DNA from: Acholoe squamosa
Lineage: Eukaryota; Annelida; Polychaeta; Phyllodocida; Polynoidae
Length of the DNA: 64,000 bases
Direction of reading: 5' to 3'
Assembly (NCBI GenBank): GCA_949317995.1
Contig: OX439039.1
Coordinates: 79,332,205-79,396,204, forward strand
A program made the translations under genes and the position numbers. Positions 21,526-32,231 of the stretch are shown here, piece after piece (position 1 is the first letter of the stretch; the number at the start of each line of letters is the position of its first letter). The notes under the pieces were generated by a model that was not told where the DNA came from, did not search any database, and saw only the letters and a list, made by a program, of their open reading frames with translations.

Positions 21526-22140
21526 CTATGACTATTTTTGACCAATCTGACCTACTTTGACTATATTTGACCTAATATGACACATTCTAACCTACTTTGA
21601 CCTAATCATGCTACTTTTGACTGATTTGACCTATTTTAAGATATTTGACCTAATTTGAACTATCCTTACCTAATAGACCTCCTTTTGAACAATTTTACCT
21701 ATTTTCACCATTAGTTGACCTAATTTGACCTATCTTATCCTGATTTGACCTACTGACCTACCTTTGACCAATTTGACCTACTTTTACCATATTTGACCTG
21801 ATTTAACGTCCTTGACCCACCTTTAACCAAATTGACTTATTTTCGCCATATTTGACCTACCTTAGCCTACTTTGACCTACTGGACCTAATTTTGACCAAT
21901 GTGATCTATTCTTACCATCGTTGACCTAATTTGATAGAATTTGACCTGATTGACCCATTTTCAACCAATTTGACATAATTTATCCTAGTCTGACCTAATT
22001 TCATTCAATTTTACCTACTTGGAACCAATTTGACCTATTTTGACAAATTTTAACTATCTTGACTGCTTATGACCTAGTTTCACGCAACTTTTCCAATTTG
22101 CCCATTTTTGACTTATATGACCTTTTTCATCCAGAATTTA
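21526..22140. repeat. TGACCT array, right arm
   Basis: The inverse of the left array: TTTGACCTAATTTGACCTAT and variants. The switch between arms lies near 21525-21545 at GTCGACTATGACTATTTTTG. Confidence 0.88.
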
Positions 22141-22149
22141 TCCAGATCA

Positions 22150-22720
22150 CTCTTTTGCTACTGGGTATGGGAACCGGTAGCTACTCTATATCGGAACCAG
22201 CAGCTACTGGATATGGGAACAAGTAGCTACTGTATGGGAACCAACAGCTACTGTTTTCAGAACTAGCAGCTACCTGATGTGGGAACCAGCAGGCACTCTA
22301 TTTGGGAACCAGCAGGTAGTGAGTGCAGGAACCAGCACCTAATGGATGTGGGAACCACTACCAGTTACTCTATGTGAAAGCCAGCAGGTATTGGGTACAA
22401 GAACCAGCAAGGGTGTGGGATCCAGCAACTACTTGGGTTAGGAACCAGTTTATATGGGAACCAGCAGCTACCTGATGTCGGAAGCAGTAGCTACTGTATG
22501 TGGGAACCAGCATGTACAGGGTACAGGAAACAGCAACTAATGTGTATGGGACTACCAAGTGCTGGGTGTGGGAACCAGCAGCTACTTGGTATGGGATCCA
22601 GTATCAGTAGCTGATTGGTGTGGAAACACCAGTTACAGTGGGTGGAAACCACCAGTTATGGGATGCTGGAACCAGCAGCTACTTGGTATGGAACCATCAG
22701 GTATTGTGTGAGGGAACCAA
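22150..22720. repeat. GGGAACCAGCAGCTACT units, right arm
   Basis: Inverse of 20040-20495: units built on TGGGAACCAGCAGCTACT. Confidence 0.88.
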
Positions 22721-22950
22721 TAGCTACCCAGTAGTTGCTGGTATAGACATATAGAAAGACACAGAGTGTACCATGCAAAGCCAAAAGATACCTGTCACAA
22801 GTGGGTTTGCATTCATGAGTTGACACCTTGACAGCTTGACAGCAATGAAATGAAATTGACTTTGAACATTGATTTTGCTTTTGGACTTTAACTTTTTTTG
22901 TGAAAGTCAACTCTTTGCTCCAACTTCAATTTGACCCTTGTGGGCCACTG

Positions 22951-24515
22951 TACCACCTCCTTCTGTGTCCACACCCACCTCCCTCTATGTCCACACCCAT
23001 TTTCCTCTCTGTCTACACCCACCTCCCTCTGTATCCACACCCATCTCCCTCTGTGTCCACACCTGCCCTCCCTCTATCTTCCTACCCATCCCCACTATGT
23101 CCACACCCAAAGCTCTCTGTGTCCACACCCACCTTCTTCTGTGTCCACTTTCATGTCCCTCTATGTTCACACCCACCTCCCTCTATGTTCACACCCACCT
23201 CCCTCTATGTCCACACCCACCTCCTTCTATGTCCACACCCACTTACCTCTTTGTCCACACTCACTTACCTCTTTGTCCACAGCCACTGACCTCTTTGTTC
23301 ACACACACCTCACTCTTTGTACACACCAAACTCCCTCTATGTCAACACCCATCTCCCTCTATGTCCACACCCACCTCCTTCTGTGTTCACACCCCCACCT
23401 CCCTCTATGTCCACACCCATCTCCCTCTGTGTCCACTCTCACCTGCCTCTATGTCCACACCCACCTCCCTCTGTGTCCACACCCACTTACCTCTTTATTC
23501 ACACCCCACCTCCCTCTGTGTAAACATGCACATCCCTCTGTGTCCACTCTCACATTTCTCTATGTTCACACCCACCTCCCTCTATGTTCACACCCACCTC
23601 CCTCTATGTCCACACCTACCTCCCTTTGTGTCCACTCTCACCCCCCTCTATGTCTACATAAACCTCCCTCTTTTTCCACACCAACTGCCTTCTGTGTCCA
23701 CTCTCACCTCTCTCTATGGCCACATACACATCCCTCTTTGTCCACACCCATCTCCCTCTTTGTCCACTCTCACCTTCCTCTATGCCCACACTCACATCCC
23801 TCTGTGTTCACACCCACTTACCTCTTTGTCCACACCCACTTACCTTTTAGTCCACACCCACTCACCTCTATGTCCACACCCACCTCCCTCCATTTCCACA
23901 CCCACCTCCCTCTGTGTCCACACCACCTCACTCTTTCACCACTCTCACCTCCCTCTATGCCCAACCTCACATCCCTCTGTGTTCACACTCACATCCCTTT
24001 GTGTCCACTCTCATCTCCCTCTATGTCCACATCCATTTGCCTCTTTGTCCACACCCACCTCCCTCTGTGTCCACATCCACCTTCCTCTATGTCAGCACCC
24101 ATCTCACTCTGTGTTCACACCCACCTCCCCTATGTCCACGGCCACCTCCCTCATTATCCACACCCACCTCCCTCTATGTCAACACTCAATTCCCTCTTTG
24201 TTCACACCTACCTCCCTCTGTGTTTACACCCACCTCCCTCTGGGTCCACACCCACCTCCCTCTATGTCCACACCCACCCTCCCTTTGGGTCTACCCAAAT
24301 CCCTCTATGTCCACATCCAAATCCCTCTCTATCCACACCCACCTCCCTCCGTGTCCACACCCACCTCCCTCTATCTTCCTACACATCCCCATTATGTCCA
24401 CAACCACCTCCCTCAGTGTCCACACCCACCTCCCCCTGGGTCCACTCTCACCTCCCTCTATGTCCACACCCAGCTCCCTCTATGTCCACACCTACCTCCT
24501 TCTGTTTGGTTTGGC
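22951..24515. repeat. 22-bp minisatellite, segment 3 (about 70 units)
   Basis: The CTATG landmark recurs at 23161, 23183 and 23205, giving a 22-bp period. The unit has no stop codon in any plus frame and 22 is not a multiple of 3. Every plus frame therefore reads through and yields the same 22-residue cycle containing STPTSLYVHTHLPLCPH. The 548- and 528-codon frames here (22931-24577, 22938-24524) are products of this and not evidence of a gene. Confidence 0.93.
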
Positions 24516-25455
24516 ATAACCTAGTGAGTAATGGATATACCATTTGTCTTTATAGGTGCATGAAGTTGGACCAATGAAGACCTGGAGGCAACATCCTACT
24601 AAGTGGTTCAAGAGGACAACACGTTCTACTACATATGATTTTTTCAAAAGTTTCAAAGGTTCTCTAAAATTGTTATTTGACATGTATGCACATATTTGCC
24701 AATGATTTTTTCTGATATCCCAAGCAGTAAATGAACATTTCTAACACCCACCAGTGAAAACCCAGCAAAGAATAATTGCTTTTCAGTGACCATGATCACT
24801 GAATGGTTGATAGTATGGAGAAACAATGAATTTCTACAACATGCTTGGCAAAGTCCTAGATTCTTTTTGGGTTTTTGTGGCCCATAGCCTTTAACCATTA
24901 CAGCTATGTAATAATGCTGTCTGTAGTATCAAGCACATCTAACAAACTGTGAACAGGTCAGCTTGACTCGTACACCTGGCCTTCAGAACTGGTCATGTGA
25001 CCATAGCACTGAGACACACACAGAGGACCTGCCCTCCCCCCACTTGGCCCTTCATAGGATGTGTTACAGTTACTGATTGTTAATATTTATGGGTCTTATT
25101 GGGCAAACAAACCAATGCATTAAGTTGACCTTTGGGTAAGATGACTAGGATGCACTTACCTGAAAACTATACACACATTGCAATTAGATCTTAATCTCTT
25201 GTTGTACATGTTAAATCATGTAATTTACATACCAATCATAGGAGCATTCCATATAGTCATCTAACAATATCCTATCTAATATATTCTAATATATTGAGGA
25301 GCTTCTACTCATGGTGTAGTCACCTAACCATGTGTTGCCAATGTCTGCCTGCAGCTAACCACCCTGTGACATCACAGAGGCCTAACTGTAACACACCCTA
25401 ATGGTCACGACTTTGACAGCTACCCCATCCTCCACAGTAGGGCCGCACACACCTC
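24516..25455. other. Unrecognised DNA
   Basis: No gene or repeat recognised between the minisatellite and the next GCATCATG-family copy. Confidence 0.4.
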
Positions 25456-26160
25456 TTAACCCTTCAAGGGCCTCTGATGCATTAATGCATCATGTCCATT
25501 GGACATCATGATGCACCAATGTATGAAGTGCATATTAGGAGTACAAAGTGACATGCCATTGGTTAATTGGAGTCTTAGAATGGAAAACAAGCAAGTCATT
25601 CCCATATTAGGAGCCCAGTCACATAGTATTGTTATATTTGGAGCAGTTACTGCTACAAATACACATGTTGCAGACTGGTAATACCTACACAGCTGTTGTT
25701 CTGTTTACTGGTGTCTAATTTTGCACATCCCAGGTCACTTCAGGTACATACAGAGTGATTGGTGGTTTTGGGTTTTAGGTATTTAACACAAGGCGATCCT
25801 GGATAGTCATTGGTAGGTATCACACACTGCTATTTTACAGGCTAGGTTTATATGTATAAATGTTTATTTTAGTAATTGTTAATGTGGGTTAGAGTTTCAG
25901 CACAAGGTGATCCTGGACAGTCAGCAGTACCGGGGTAGGCATCGCACACTGCTATGTACAGGCTGGTTCTATATTTTAGTGGTTGGTAAGGTGGGATTAG
26001 AGTCTGCATGCTCTCCAACACTTAATTGGAGCATTATGCTGACCCTTTTGCAGTGTGTGTATCAACTCATATGGTCGTCATGACGCATGAATGTAGCATC
26101 ATGATGACCGATGGGCATGATGCATTAATGCATTAGTGGTCCTTCAAGGGATGTAATGGT
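25456..26160. repeat. GCATCATG-family element with an internal tandem duplication
   Basis: The left end TTAACCCTTCAAGGGCCTCTGATGCATTAATG (25456-25486) is mirrored near the right end, where GGCATGATGCATTAATGCAT is followed by GGTCCTTCAAGGG. It therefore probably spans both as one element. Between them the phrase ACAAGGCGATCCTGGATAGT at about 25788 is repeated at about 25907 with changes, a duplication of about 120 bp that includes CACACTGCTAT. Confidence 0.6.
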
Positions 26161-26565
26161 TGGTGAGTTGGGATATAGTGGTTCAGGTTGGTGAGTTGAT
26201 GCATTTGATGCATGGCCATCTAAATTTATATGATGCCAAACTATAGTCCATCCCTGATTACTTGTCACTTGTACATATAATAACTGCAACCTATAGTCCA
26301 TACTGAACACATGTAAACAGATTCATTTCCCTTGGACTATGGGCAGAAGGAGGGGTCAGCTAGTGCTGGAGGAATGGATAGGCTTGTAGCTTACTGCCGG
26401 TGGGGGACCCATTCATATTTTTGAGATACAGAACCTTTAATATTATATAGGATTATGCAGTAATTTGTCACATTATTCCCCATATTCATATCCAAAAGTT
26501 GACAGATTTTTTCATAACTTCCTGAGCACTTAGATTATAAGCATATCTTTGTAATGAATGAAGTA
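26161..26565. other. Unrecognised DNA
   Basis: Nothing recognised. Confidence 0.35.
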
Positions 26566-26640
26566 TCAACATATAGTCCAAGTGGTAACACATTTGACTC
26601 TATATCAAGAGATCTTGGGTTCTATTTTATGCCAGGGAAT
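26566..26640 (+). mobile_element. tRNA-like SINE head
   Basis: TAGTCCAAGTGGTAACACAT resembles a tRNA A box and TTGGGTTCTATTTTATGCC resembles a degraded B box at the usual spacing. Together they suggest the 5' part of a tRNA-derived SINE. The downstream body is not matched elsewhere in the window. It is not a functional tRNA: the arms do not pair. Confidence 0.5.
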
Positions 26641-26704
26641 GTAAGAACATCTGTGAGCCAGCAAGCAGAAATGAGGGTTCCTGCAGGATTTAGTACTTGT
26701 TTCA

Positions 26705-26721
26705 GCCACCAGGGGGCACTA
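26705..26721 (+). promoter_or_regulatory. CTCF-like motif, forward
   Basis: GCCACCAGGGGGCACTA matches the core of the CTCF consensus known from bilaterians. It lies 65 bp after a tRNA-like SINE head and may be part of that repeat. Confidence 0.45.
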
Positions 26722-26886
26722 CTATGGGCTAGAATAGGAAAAATATGCCTAAAACTGCTATAGGCTACTTTTTTATGGACAATCCAATAATTTTTTTATA
26801 AAACATTCTATTTTTTGGGGAAAGGGTCCATATTTGGCATTAAAAAGAATGTTTTTGGGCCAAAATAGGCATTTTTGTTGATTTCT

Positions 26887-26900
26887 GTTGCCATGGAAAC
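26887..26900. promoter_or_regulatory. X-box-like (RFX) motif
   Basis: GTTGCCATGGAAAC is one base from the palindromic X-box GTTGCCATGGCAAC. No gene is visible next to it. Confidence 0.3.
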
Positions 26901-28321
26901 ATTATTTTCATTCTAAATAAGAAAATCGATGATCCCATTTGAAGGAACATTTCATAAGGTCCACTATGGTGTAAACAGAATGAAAATACCATTTCTACAT
27001 CGAAAGTTATGGGCAAAAGAATGAAAACTTATGCTTATTTAGCTAATTAGCATAAATTATGCTAATTATAGATGTATCTCATGACCAATGGGACTTATGG
27101 CTTATTGACATTCACAAAATGGTCATACCTACCCATATTTAGCAAGCCATTCCTCCAAAACTAACAGGAGTATCTTCTTATGCAATATATCACTGTAAAG
27201 CTAGTGATCTGAATTTTAAAGTTGACTTCTAGCATGGAGCACCCTTTCTCCTTGCCTCTACACATCTATACAAATATTTTGGGAACATTTCTATTTTCTT
27301 TTTTTTAATTTGGCTACCATATAATGTTTTTTAATGTTTGTCAACAATTTTTCATCATGCAATTGATGTTTCTGGGACAAACCCCCTCTCTATCAAACGG
27401 TTTTTACTAACCCTGTTATTAAGCTATACTATTATAGAATGTGTTTGTCTGAAATATAGACAGATTGCAACCCCTCTTTTCCCTCTCCTGCAAAACTTGA
27501 AATATGCAGATACAACCTTGTTGCACTGAGGCAACGACATATGGATGAAAATCAATATGAAAAGCAAATGCTGTCATTCACTGTTAGTATCAAAGACACA
27601 CAAAAACAATCTATTATCCAATAATTTGTAATACACTAATGAGGTTTATTATATAGAAGTCATTCTACCCAATTTACAAATTGATATTCATGTAGTAGAT
27701 TAATTTGTTATCATTCCATAATAAAACTGATTTAAACTAAAACTTTCCCAAAAATATTATTTAGATGACTTGTTTTAAGATAAGTGGAATTTTTATCAGT
27801 GGTCTCATGCATTGGTCATTTGAATTTGTGTAGAAAAGTAATTTTTGTTTAATTTAAATTTATTTTGAATACTTTGCAAATTTTGAGGGGCCCAGATAAA
27901 CTTCCTTTATAGTTGAGGCTGGTGCCCCTTTTCCTATGCCCCTGATTCATGTTCGACTTGAAATAACTACTACCCACACATTCACTTTAACTCATGGGCA
28001 TGTACTTTTGTTTTCTTAATGCAGGTAGTCAATTGCAACACAGGAGCTTGATGAAATCTGCTAGATAGCACATATTAAGAGAGGTACTCCAGAGAAGAGG
28101 GCTGGCTGAAAAACAGCACACTGGTGCCACCCATATGAAATTTTTATTGCTGTCATAGATGTTCTGTCAGAAATAAGATACATTAAGTATGGCTATTTAG
28201 GGAAACCAAACTTTGAGAGGCTTGCATTGTTGATTCCTGGATTCATCATGCCTTTTTTGATAGATTTGAATAAAAAGATTCAGACATGCAGTCTTGAATT
28301 CTAAACAAAAGAAAATGTAGT
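26901..28321. other. Unrecognised AT-rich DNA
   Basis: No gene recognised. A 63-codon plus frame at 27338-27529 shows no family. TTAGCTAATTAGCATAAATTATGCTAATTA at about 27038 is AT-palindromic. Confidence 0.4.
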
Positions 28322-28633
28322 TACAATACCCTGTCTATAAGGTGCACCCCACATTTAAGGCACACCCAGACCTTTCTAATATGATAAAAGGATATGTAAA
28401 TGTTGTATATTTTATTCTAATCAATGGATCTTCAAAATTCAAGAACCAATAGCCATCCCAGTGCTTCCTTCACCCACCTTTACCACTGAATGTGGATGGG
28501 GGAATATTGCAGAGACTTTGGGGGAAAATTTACTCCCAGAGAGAAAATGTACTCCCAGTTTTGCTGCATCTAGAAGATGCACCAAAGGGCAATTCTTGTA
28601 TATAAGACATGCCATATACATGGTGTATTACAG
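28322..28633. mobile_element. Probable MITE of the TATAAGG/TATAAGC group
   Basis: CAATACCCTGTCTATAAGGT at the left and ACATGGTGTATTACAGTAT at the right are loosely inverted. Inner GCACCCCACATTTAAGGCAC and AAGATGCACC repeats fit the group that includes 37832-38368. The ends are degenerate. Confidence 0.5.
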
Positions 28634-28667
28634 TATAATATTGCAAAGGCATTTTATGCTATGTTCC

Positions 28668-28683
28668 TGCCCCCTGGTGGCCA
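28668..28683 (-). promoter_or_regulatory. CTCF-like motif, reverse
   Basis: On the minus strand TGGCCACCAGGGGGCA, a strong match to the CTCF core. It faces the forward motif at 26705. Both are preceded by a TAGT-CTTG phrase, so the two may come from the same kind of repeat. Confidence 0.45.
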
Positions 28684-29269
28684 AGACTAGAACTTCAAAT
28701 CCTCTATGTAAGAATATATGGTAGTAATAGCAGTGTAGATGTAAGGGTAAATGGTTTTTCAGTGTTATATTGCATAAGAAAATACTCCTGATAGTTTGAG
28801 AGAAATAGCTTGCTAGATATGAACCCATGAGTATTTATAACCATATCCCCAATCTCAATATGTTCTAGCTCTATTTGGCCTTGAAATACATCCATTTATT
28901 TCATTATAACTTCTGGTGTAAGAATGGTATGTTCTTTCTGCCTTCACCATAGTAAACCATGGAACTTTCCCACAAATGGGTTCCTTGATTTTCTTTTGCT
29001 CCTTTGTGCTCCCTTGTACTCCCTTGTGGCAAAATTAGGAAATAAATCTAGCACCGGCTAGGCACCAATCCTGTTTACCTGTTCGAGACTATATGTGTGA
29101 TGAAAAACCTGAATATTTTCATTGCGGTGGAGCTTACTCTATTCAATATGCTAATGCTGGCTTTTTTAAGGTAGATGGCTCTAATGCCAATCACGTTCTC
29201 TGTGCAGGTTTCTGCACATGTGTACTTCTCTATGGCTAGTGAACGACTATACAAAATCATAGCAGGCCC
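28684..29269. other. Unrecognised DNA
   Basis: Nothing recognised. Confidence 0.35.
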
Positions 29270-29346
29270 ATGAAGCTGAGGTGAACTCTCAATCTTCTGT
29301 GTCTACACCAGGCACACTAACTAGTTAGGCCACAAAGCCAGCTGGC
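29270..29346 (-). mobile_element. tRNA-like SINE head
   Basis: On the minus strand GGCTTTGTGGCCTAACTAGT, then TTAGTGTGCC, then GATTGAGAGTTCACCTC. The first part is a good A box (TGGCCTAACTAGTTAG) and the last a weak B box. It is probably a decayed tRNA-derived SINE, and it differs from the GGGCTTCC-headed SINEs. Confidence 0.5.
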
Positions 29347-29980
29347 TGTGTGGGGGTTTATGAGCAGTATTTAGCCTGCATGATGTAATTCTATTATTTT
29401 CAGGAGATTTTCAATGTGAAAAAACAATTCAAAAGTGCATGGGACCACATGATGGTAATATATTTTCTGAGTACAGAAAGTTGATGAAAATATTCTGGGA
29501 AAGTAAGCCAAAAAATTAGCTACTCTTTAATGAGATTCCATGCAAATTATGGCAAAACATTGTATAACCCTATGGTAGATTCATAGATAAATATCTCATA
29601 AACTAGCATGGGACCCTATGCTAGTTTATAAGACTGCTTTCTTTGTACTTTTAGAAAGAGAAAGTAATTACAAACATCTGGCGAAAATTTAGCTACTTTT
29701 AGCCTATGGGCGCCATCCACCTTCCCCATTTATTGCCCCCATTCTAGATGTATTTATTACCCAAATAAAGGCTCAAATCAAAATATAAGTCAATGTGTCT
29801 AGTTTTGTGTGAATCTCTATATTGCTCAGAATCTATCAATCGAAATGATGGCGTTTCAAGGCTAGATCTACATCAAAGACAAATACAATGAGAAAAGTCT
29901 CGTCGTAGGAATACAAACTATCGATTTCAAATCTTAAATTGAGGTTAGAAGTGGGGGTTATTTGCAAAAGTATTTTCAAT
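29347..29980. other. Unrecognised DNA
   Basis: Nothing recognised. Confidence 0.35.
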
Positions 29981-29983
29981 ATT

Positions 29984-30140
29984 CCCGTGATATCACGTGA
30001 AATTACTGTCATTTCACGTGATCCCGTGATATCACGTGAATTTCTGCTCACAGAATCCCGTGAATTCACGTGTAAAATTCACGGGAATTCACGGGAACGA
30101 CACCAGTTCAACACGTGATTTTACTGGTGAATTCACGTGA
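29984..30140. repeat. Cluster of six CACGTG palindromes
   Basis: CACGTG occurs at 29994, 30015, 30033, 30067, 30112 and 30134, mostly as TCACGTGA within CCCGTGATATCACGTGAA or GAATTCACGTGAATT. A relative with CCCGTGAA but no CACGTG lies at 16140-16230, so this may be part of a repeat. The minus frame at 29836-30069 is an artefact of the repeats. Confidence 0.85.
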
Positions 30141-30409
30141 ATTTGTTTCAAGGGCTGGGCAGAACAGGCAAATCCATTAGAAGGTCCATACAAAGGCATA
30201 GTTCCACTTCTAATAGGATTTTTTTCATGATTCGTTCACTTTTATGAAGCCCAAGTCATATACTTTACACTAAATACACATCTAATGAGATAGAATTATT
30301 ATTTATTCTCATAATATATAGATTATTTCTTAGATAAAGGTAGAAATGGTACATATATATCAAAATTTTTGACAGGGTTCTATAGTGATTTTTCTACTTA
30401 AAAAATTAT

Positions 30410-30511
30410 TAGCCTGCCCCAAATATAAGCCTGTCCCGTTTATAAGCCTGGTCAATTTGCCATTTGAAATCAGTATAAGCCGGGGCTTATAATCGGGGAT
30501 ATACGGTAATT
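30410..30511. mobile_element. Short MITE related to 16012-16122
   Basis: Shares CCAAATATAAGCCTG, CCCGTTTATAAGCCTGGTCA and AGTATAAGCCGGGG with the copy at 16012. It ends TTATAATCGGGGATATACGG plus TA, the inverse of that copy's left end. The left end here is lost. Confidence 0.72.
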
Positions 30512-31039
30512 GGTCATATTTAGGGTTAGGTATGCTACAGTGTAGTGCATAGTTGAATTCATAGTCCTTATTCTAGCGCTTTGTTCATTAACCGATGGCT
30601 TTTAAGTTATGATGAATTTCAGCTATTTCTATAGATTTCAGTGATATAATTATAATTCAAGTGGCATACTGCGATAATTTTTTCTATTTTTTGTGATTTT
30701 TCAAATTCTACCCCAATGTGTCCCCACTATCATGGCACCACATTCTGGAGGAGCAATTGAATATGATCTATAGCCCATAGAAGCTGATAAAGGGGGCATC
30801 ATATGTCCTTCCTGTGCATTCTACAGTGCATTTCCAATAAGTGGAATTATGGCGTGCACTCCAAAAGTAACACTAGCAGTAGGGTGAAAAACCTAATGAT
30901 TTCTTCAAATATAAGCTAGATTATGGAGAAGGAGAGTAAATCAAGTAGATAACTAGGGGAGGTTGGTCTGTGTGGACATCCTGAATCATTTTTGAGAAGA
31001 TTTTTGAGTCCCAGCCATAAGGCTTTGCCACATTTAGGG
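30512..31039. other. Unrecognised DNA
   Basis: Nothing recognised. Confidence 0.35.
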
Positions 31040-31240
31040 TATGTGTGTGTGGCGTATATCTGTTCCTTGTGGGCGGGCGGGTGGGTGGGTGGGTGGGTGG
31101 GGGCTGGTTAGTCAGGTTGGATTAGTGTGAATAGGTGAGGCAATTCTCAGGGTGATTATATGTCCTCATCAGAGAGACAGCAGGAGTCAGGGGGATTCTG
31201 TCTGTGGGTCAAGTTCAACTGCAGGGGGCTAGGGTGGGGC
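31040..31240. repeat. End region of an older block copy
   Basis: The run GGTGAGGCAATTCTCAGGGT then GATTATATGTCCTCATCAGA matches 39730-39770 and 48690-48735, near the right part of the tandem block. It supports an extra, interrupted copy to the left of copy 1. Confidence 0.7.
31071..31103. repeat. GGGC/GGGT tetranucleotide run, G-quadruplex candidate
   Basis: Two GGGC units followed by a run of GGGT and a G5 tail: at least seven G3 tracts with one-base loops. Confidence 0.85.
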
Positions 31241-32039
31241 TTAATCCTGACTAGACTCTTTCTACAAAGAGGAAAGGGTTGTGCTGATACAACCCATGAT
31301 CCTGCTACTACCTTATTGGCGTGATAAAAAATTGGGGTTTCAAATTAGCGCTGGTCTTAAATAAGTGGTTGTGGTAAAGTGGTATTGAAACCCACCTTAA
31401 GCATTATAAAACAGTATTCGTATAGGTCCAGGTCTCCAGAAAGGGCAAGCGTTGTAACAGTCTGCTTTAAATTTTCAAAGCACCTGAACTCTAAAGCGGG
31501 CCACTATGGAGTATGGTAGCTGCAAGTTCCGATGGTACCTTGACATGACAAATCTCTGCCACAACTAGTGTACTTCAGCGTCCTCATGGTATCTAATCCT
31601 GCCCAGACTCAATCAGCTAAGGATAACCTAGTGCTGCCTAAACCCTTTACAAATACAGACAGAGCTATGGCTGTATCTAGCCCTCCCTTATTGCTGGCTT
31701 AGACCTGTAGCAAGTAGATAGGAATGGGACCTATCTCTCCAACGCTCCTGCCACAAAAATGTAGTGTGCTGATAGTGCCCACAGTTTCTTTCCAGTGTAT
31801 TGGCACAAATAGGGAAGGATCCTCATGACACTGTCTCCTACTCTATGACCAGGATAAGAAGAGAGGGCGAGTGTATTTTTAAGGTAAATTCCAGAAGGCA
31901 GTATCTAAAATAAAGAATAACCCAGATCAAAATTGTTCAAGTCATTATGCAGAAAGAATATTAAATGATATACTGTAGTTTCCATGGGAAGCATCCCAAA
32001 AATGGCTAAAATGCTATCTAGGCCTTATATACCAACTTG
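31241..32039. other. Unrecognised DNA at the block boundary
   Basis: No gene recognised. Weak similarity to the ends of copies 1 and 2. Confidence 0.35.
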
Positions 32040-32174
32040 TGAGCCTGAAAAAGAGATAGCTCACTGCTAGACCAATCATTCTTGTGACCAGTAACTGAGG
32101 GGTTGCAGGGGGTGTAATCACTACACACTGAATGGCCGCCTACTTGAGGTGTGTCGTCCCTGCCTTAATTGTCC

Positions 32175-32231
32175 CATTAACTCTCTGTAGTGTCTCTGTG
32201 TAGTGTCTTGTATTGGGTTGTGTGGGGTCTC
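32175..32231. other. Best-conserved core of the block (copy 1)
   Basis: TAACTCTCTGTAGTGTCTCT then GTGTAGTGTCTTGTATTGGG is nearly identical in all three copies (41133-41190, 49519-49575), while the surrounding bases differ much more. A one-base indel in the middle argues against a coding exon. Confidence 0.7.

Larger units (their letters stand above)
19819..22950. mobile_element. 3.1-kb foldback element with Tc1/mariner-like ends
   Basis: It begins CAGTGGCCCACAAGGGTCAA and ends TTGACCCTTGTGGGCCACTG, with TA on both sides. The outer 230 bp or so of each side are inverted copies, about 88-90% identical by eye. Inside come GGTTCC-rich units (left 20040-20495, right 22150-22720). Then come AGGTCA-rich units on the left (20500-21525), answered by TGACCT-rich units on the right (21526-22140). 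The whole element is therefore one giant inverted repeat with arms of about 1.7 and 1.4 kb. CAGTG ends plus TA flanks point to the Tc1/mariner superfamily. There is no transposase, so it would move only with outside help. Confidence 0.9.

Noticed and set aside
18695-24515. CRISPR array
   Set aside because: Units are head-to-tail without unique spacers and the DNA is animal-like; these are minisatellites.
22931-24577. 548-codon open frame as a Pro/His/Ser-rich protein gene
   Set aside because: It is the translation of a 22-bp minisatellite that is open in all plus frames with the same peptide cycle.
26566-29346. Functional tRNA genes at 26566 and 29270
   Set aside because: A-box-like and weak B-box-like phrases are present, but the acceptor and T stems do not pair; SINE remnants are more likely.
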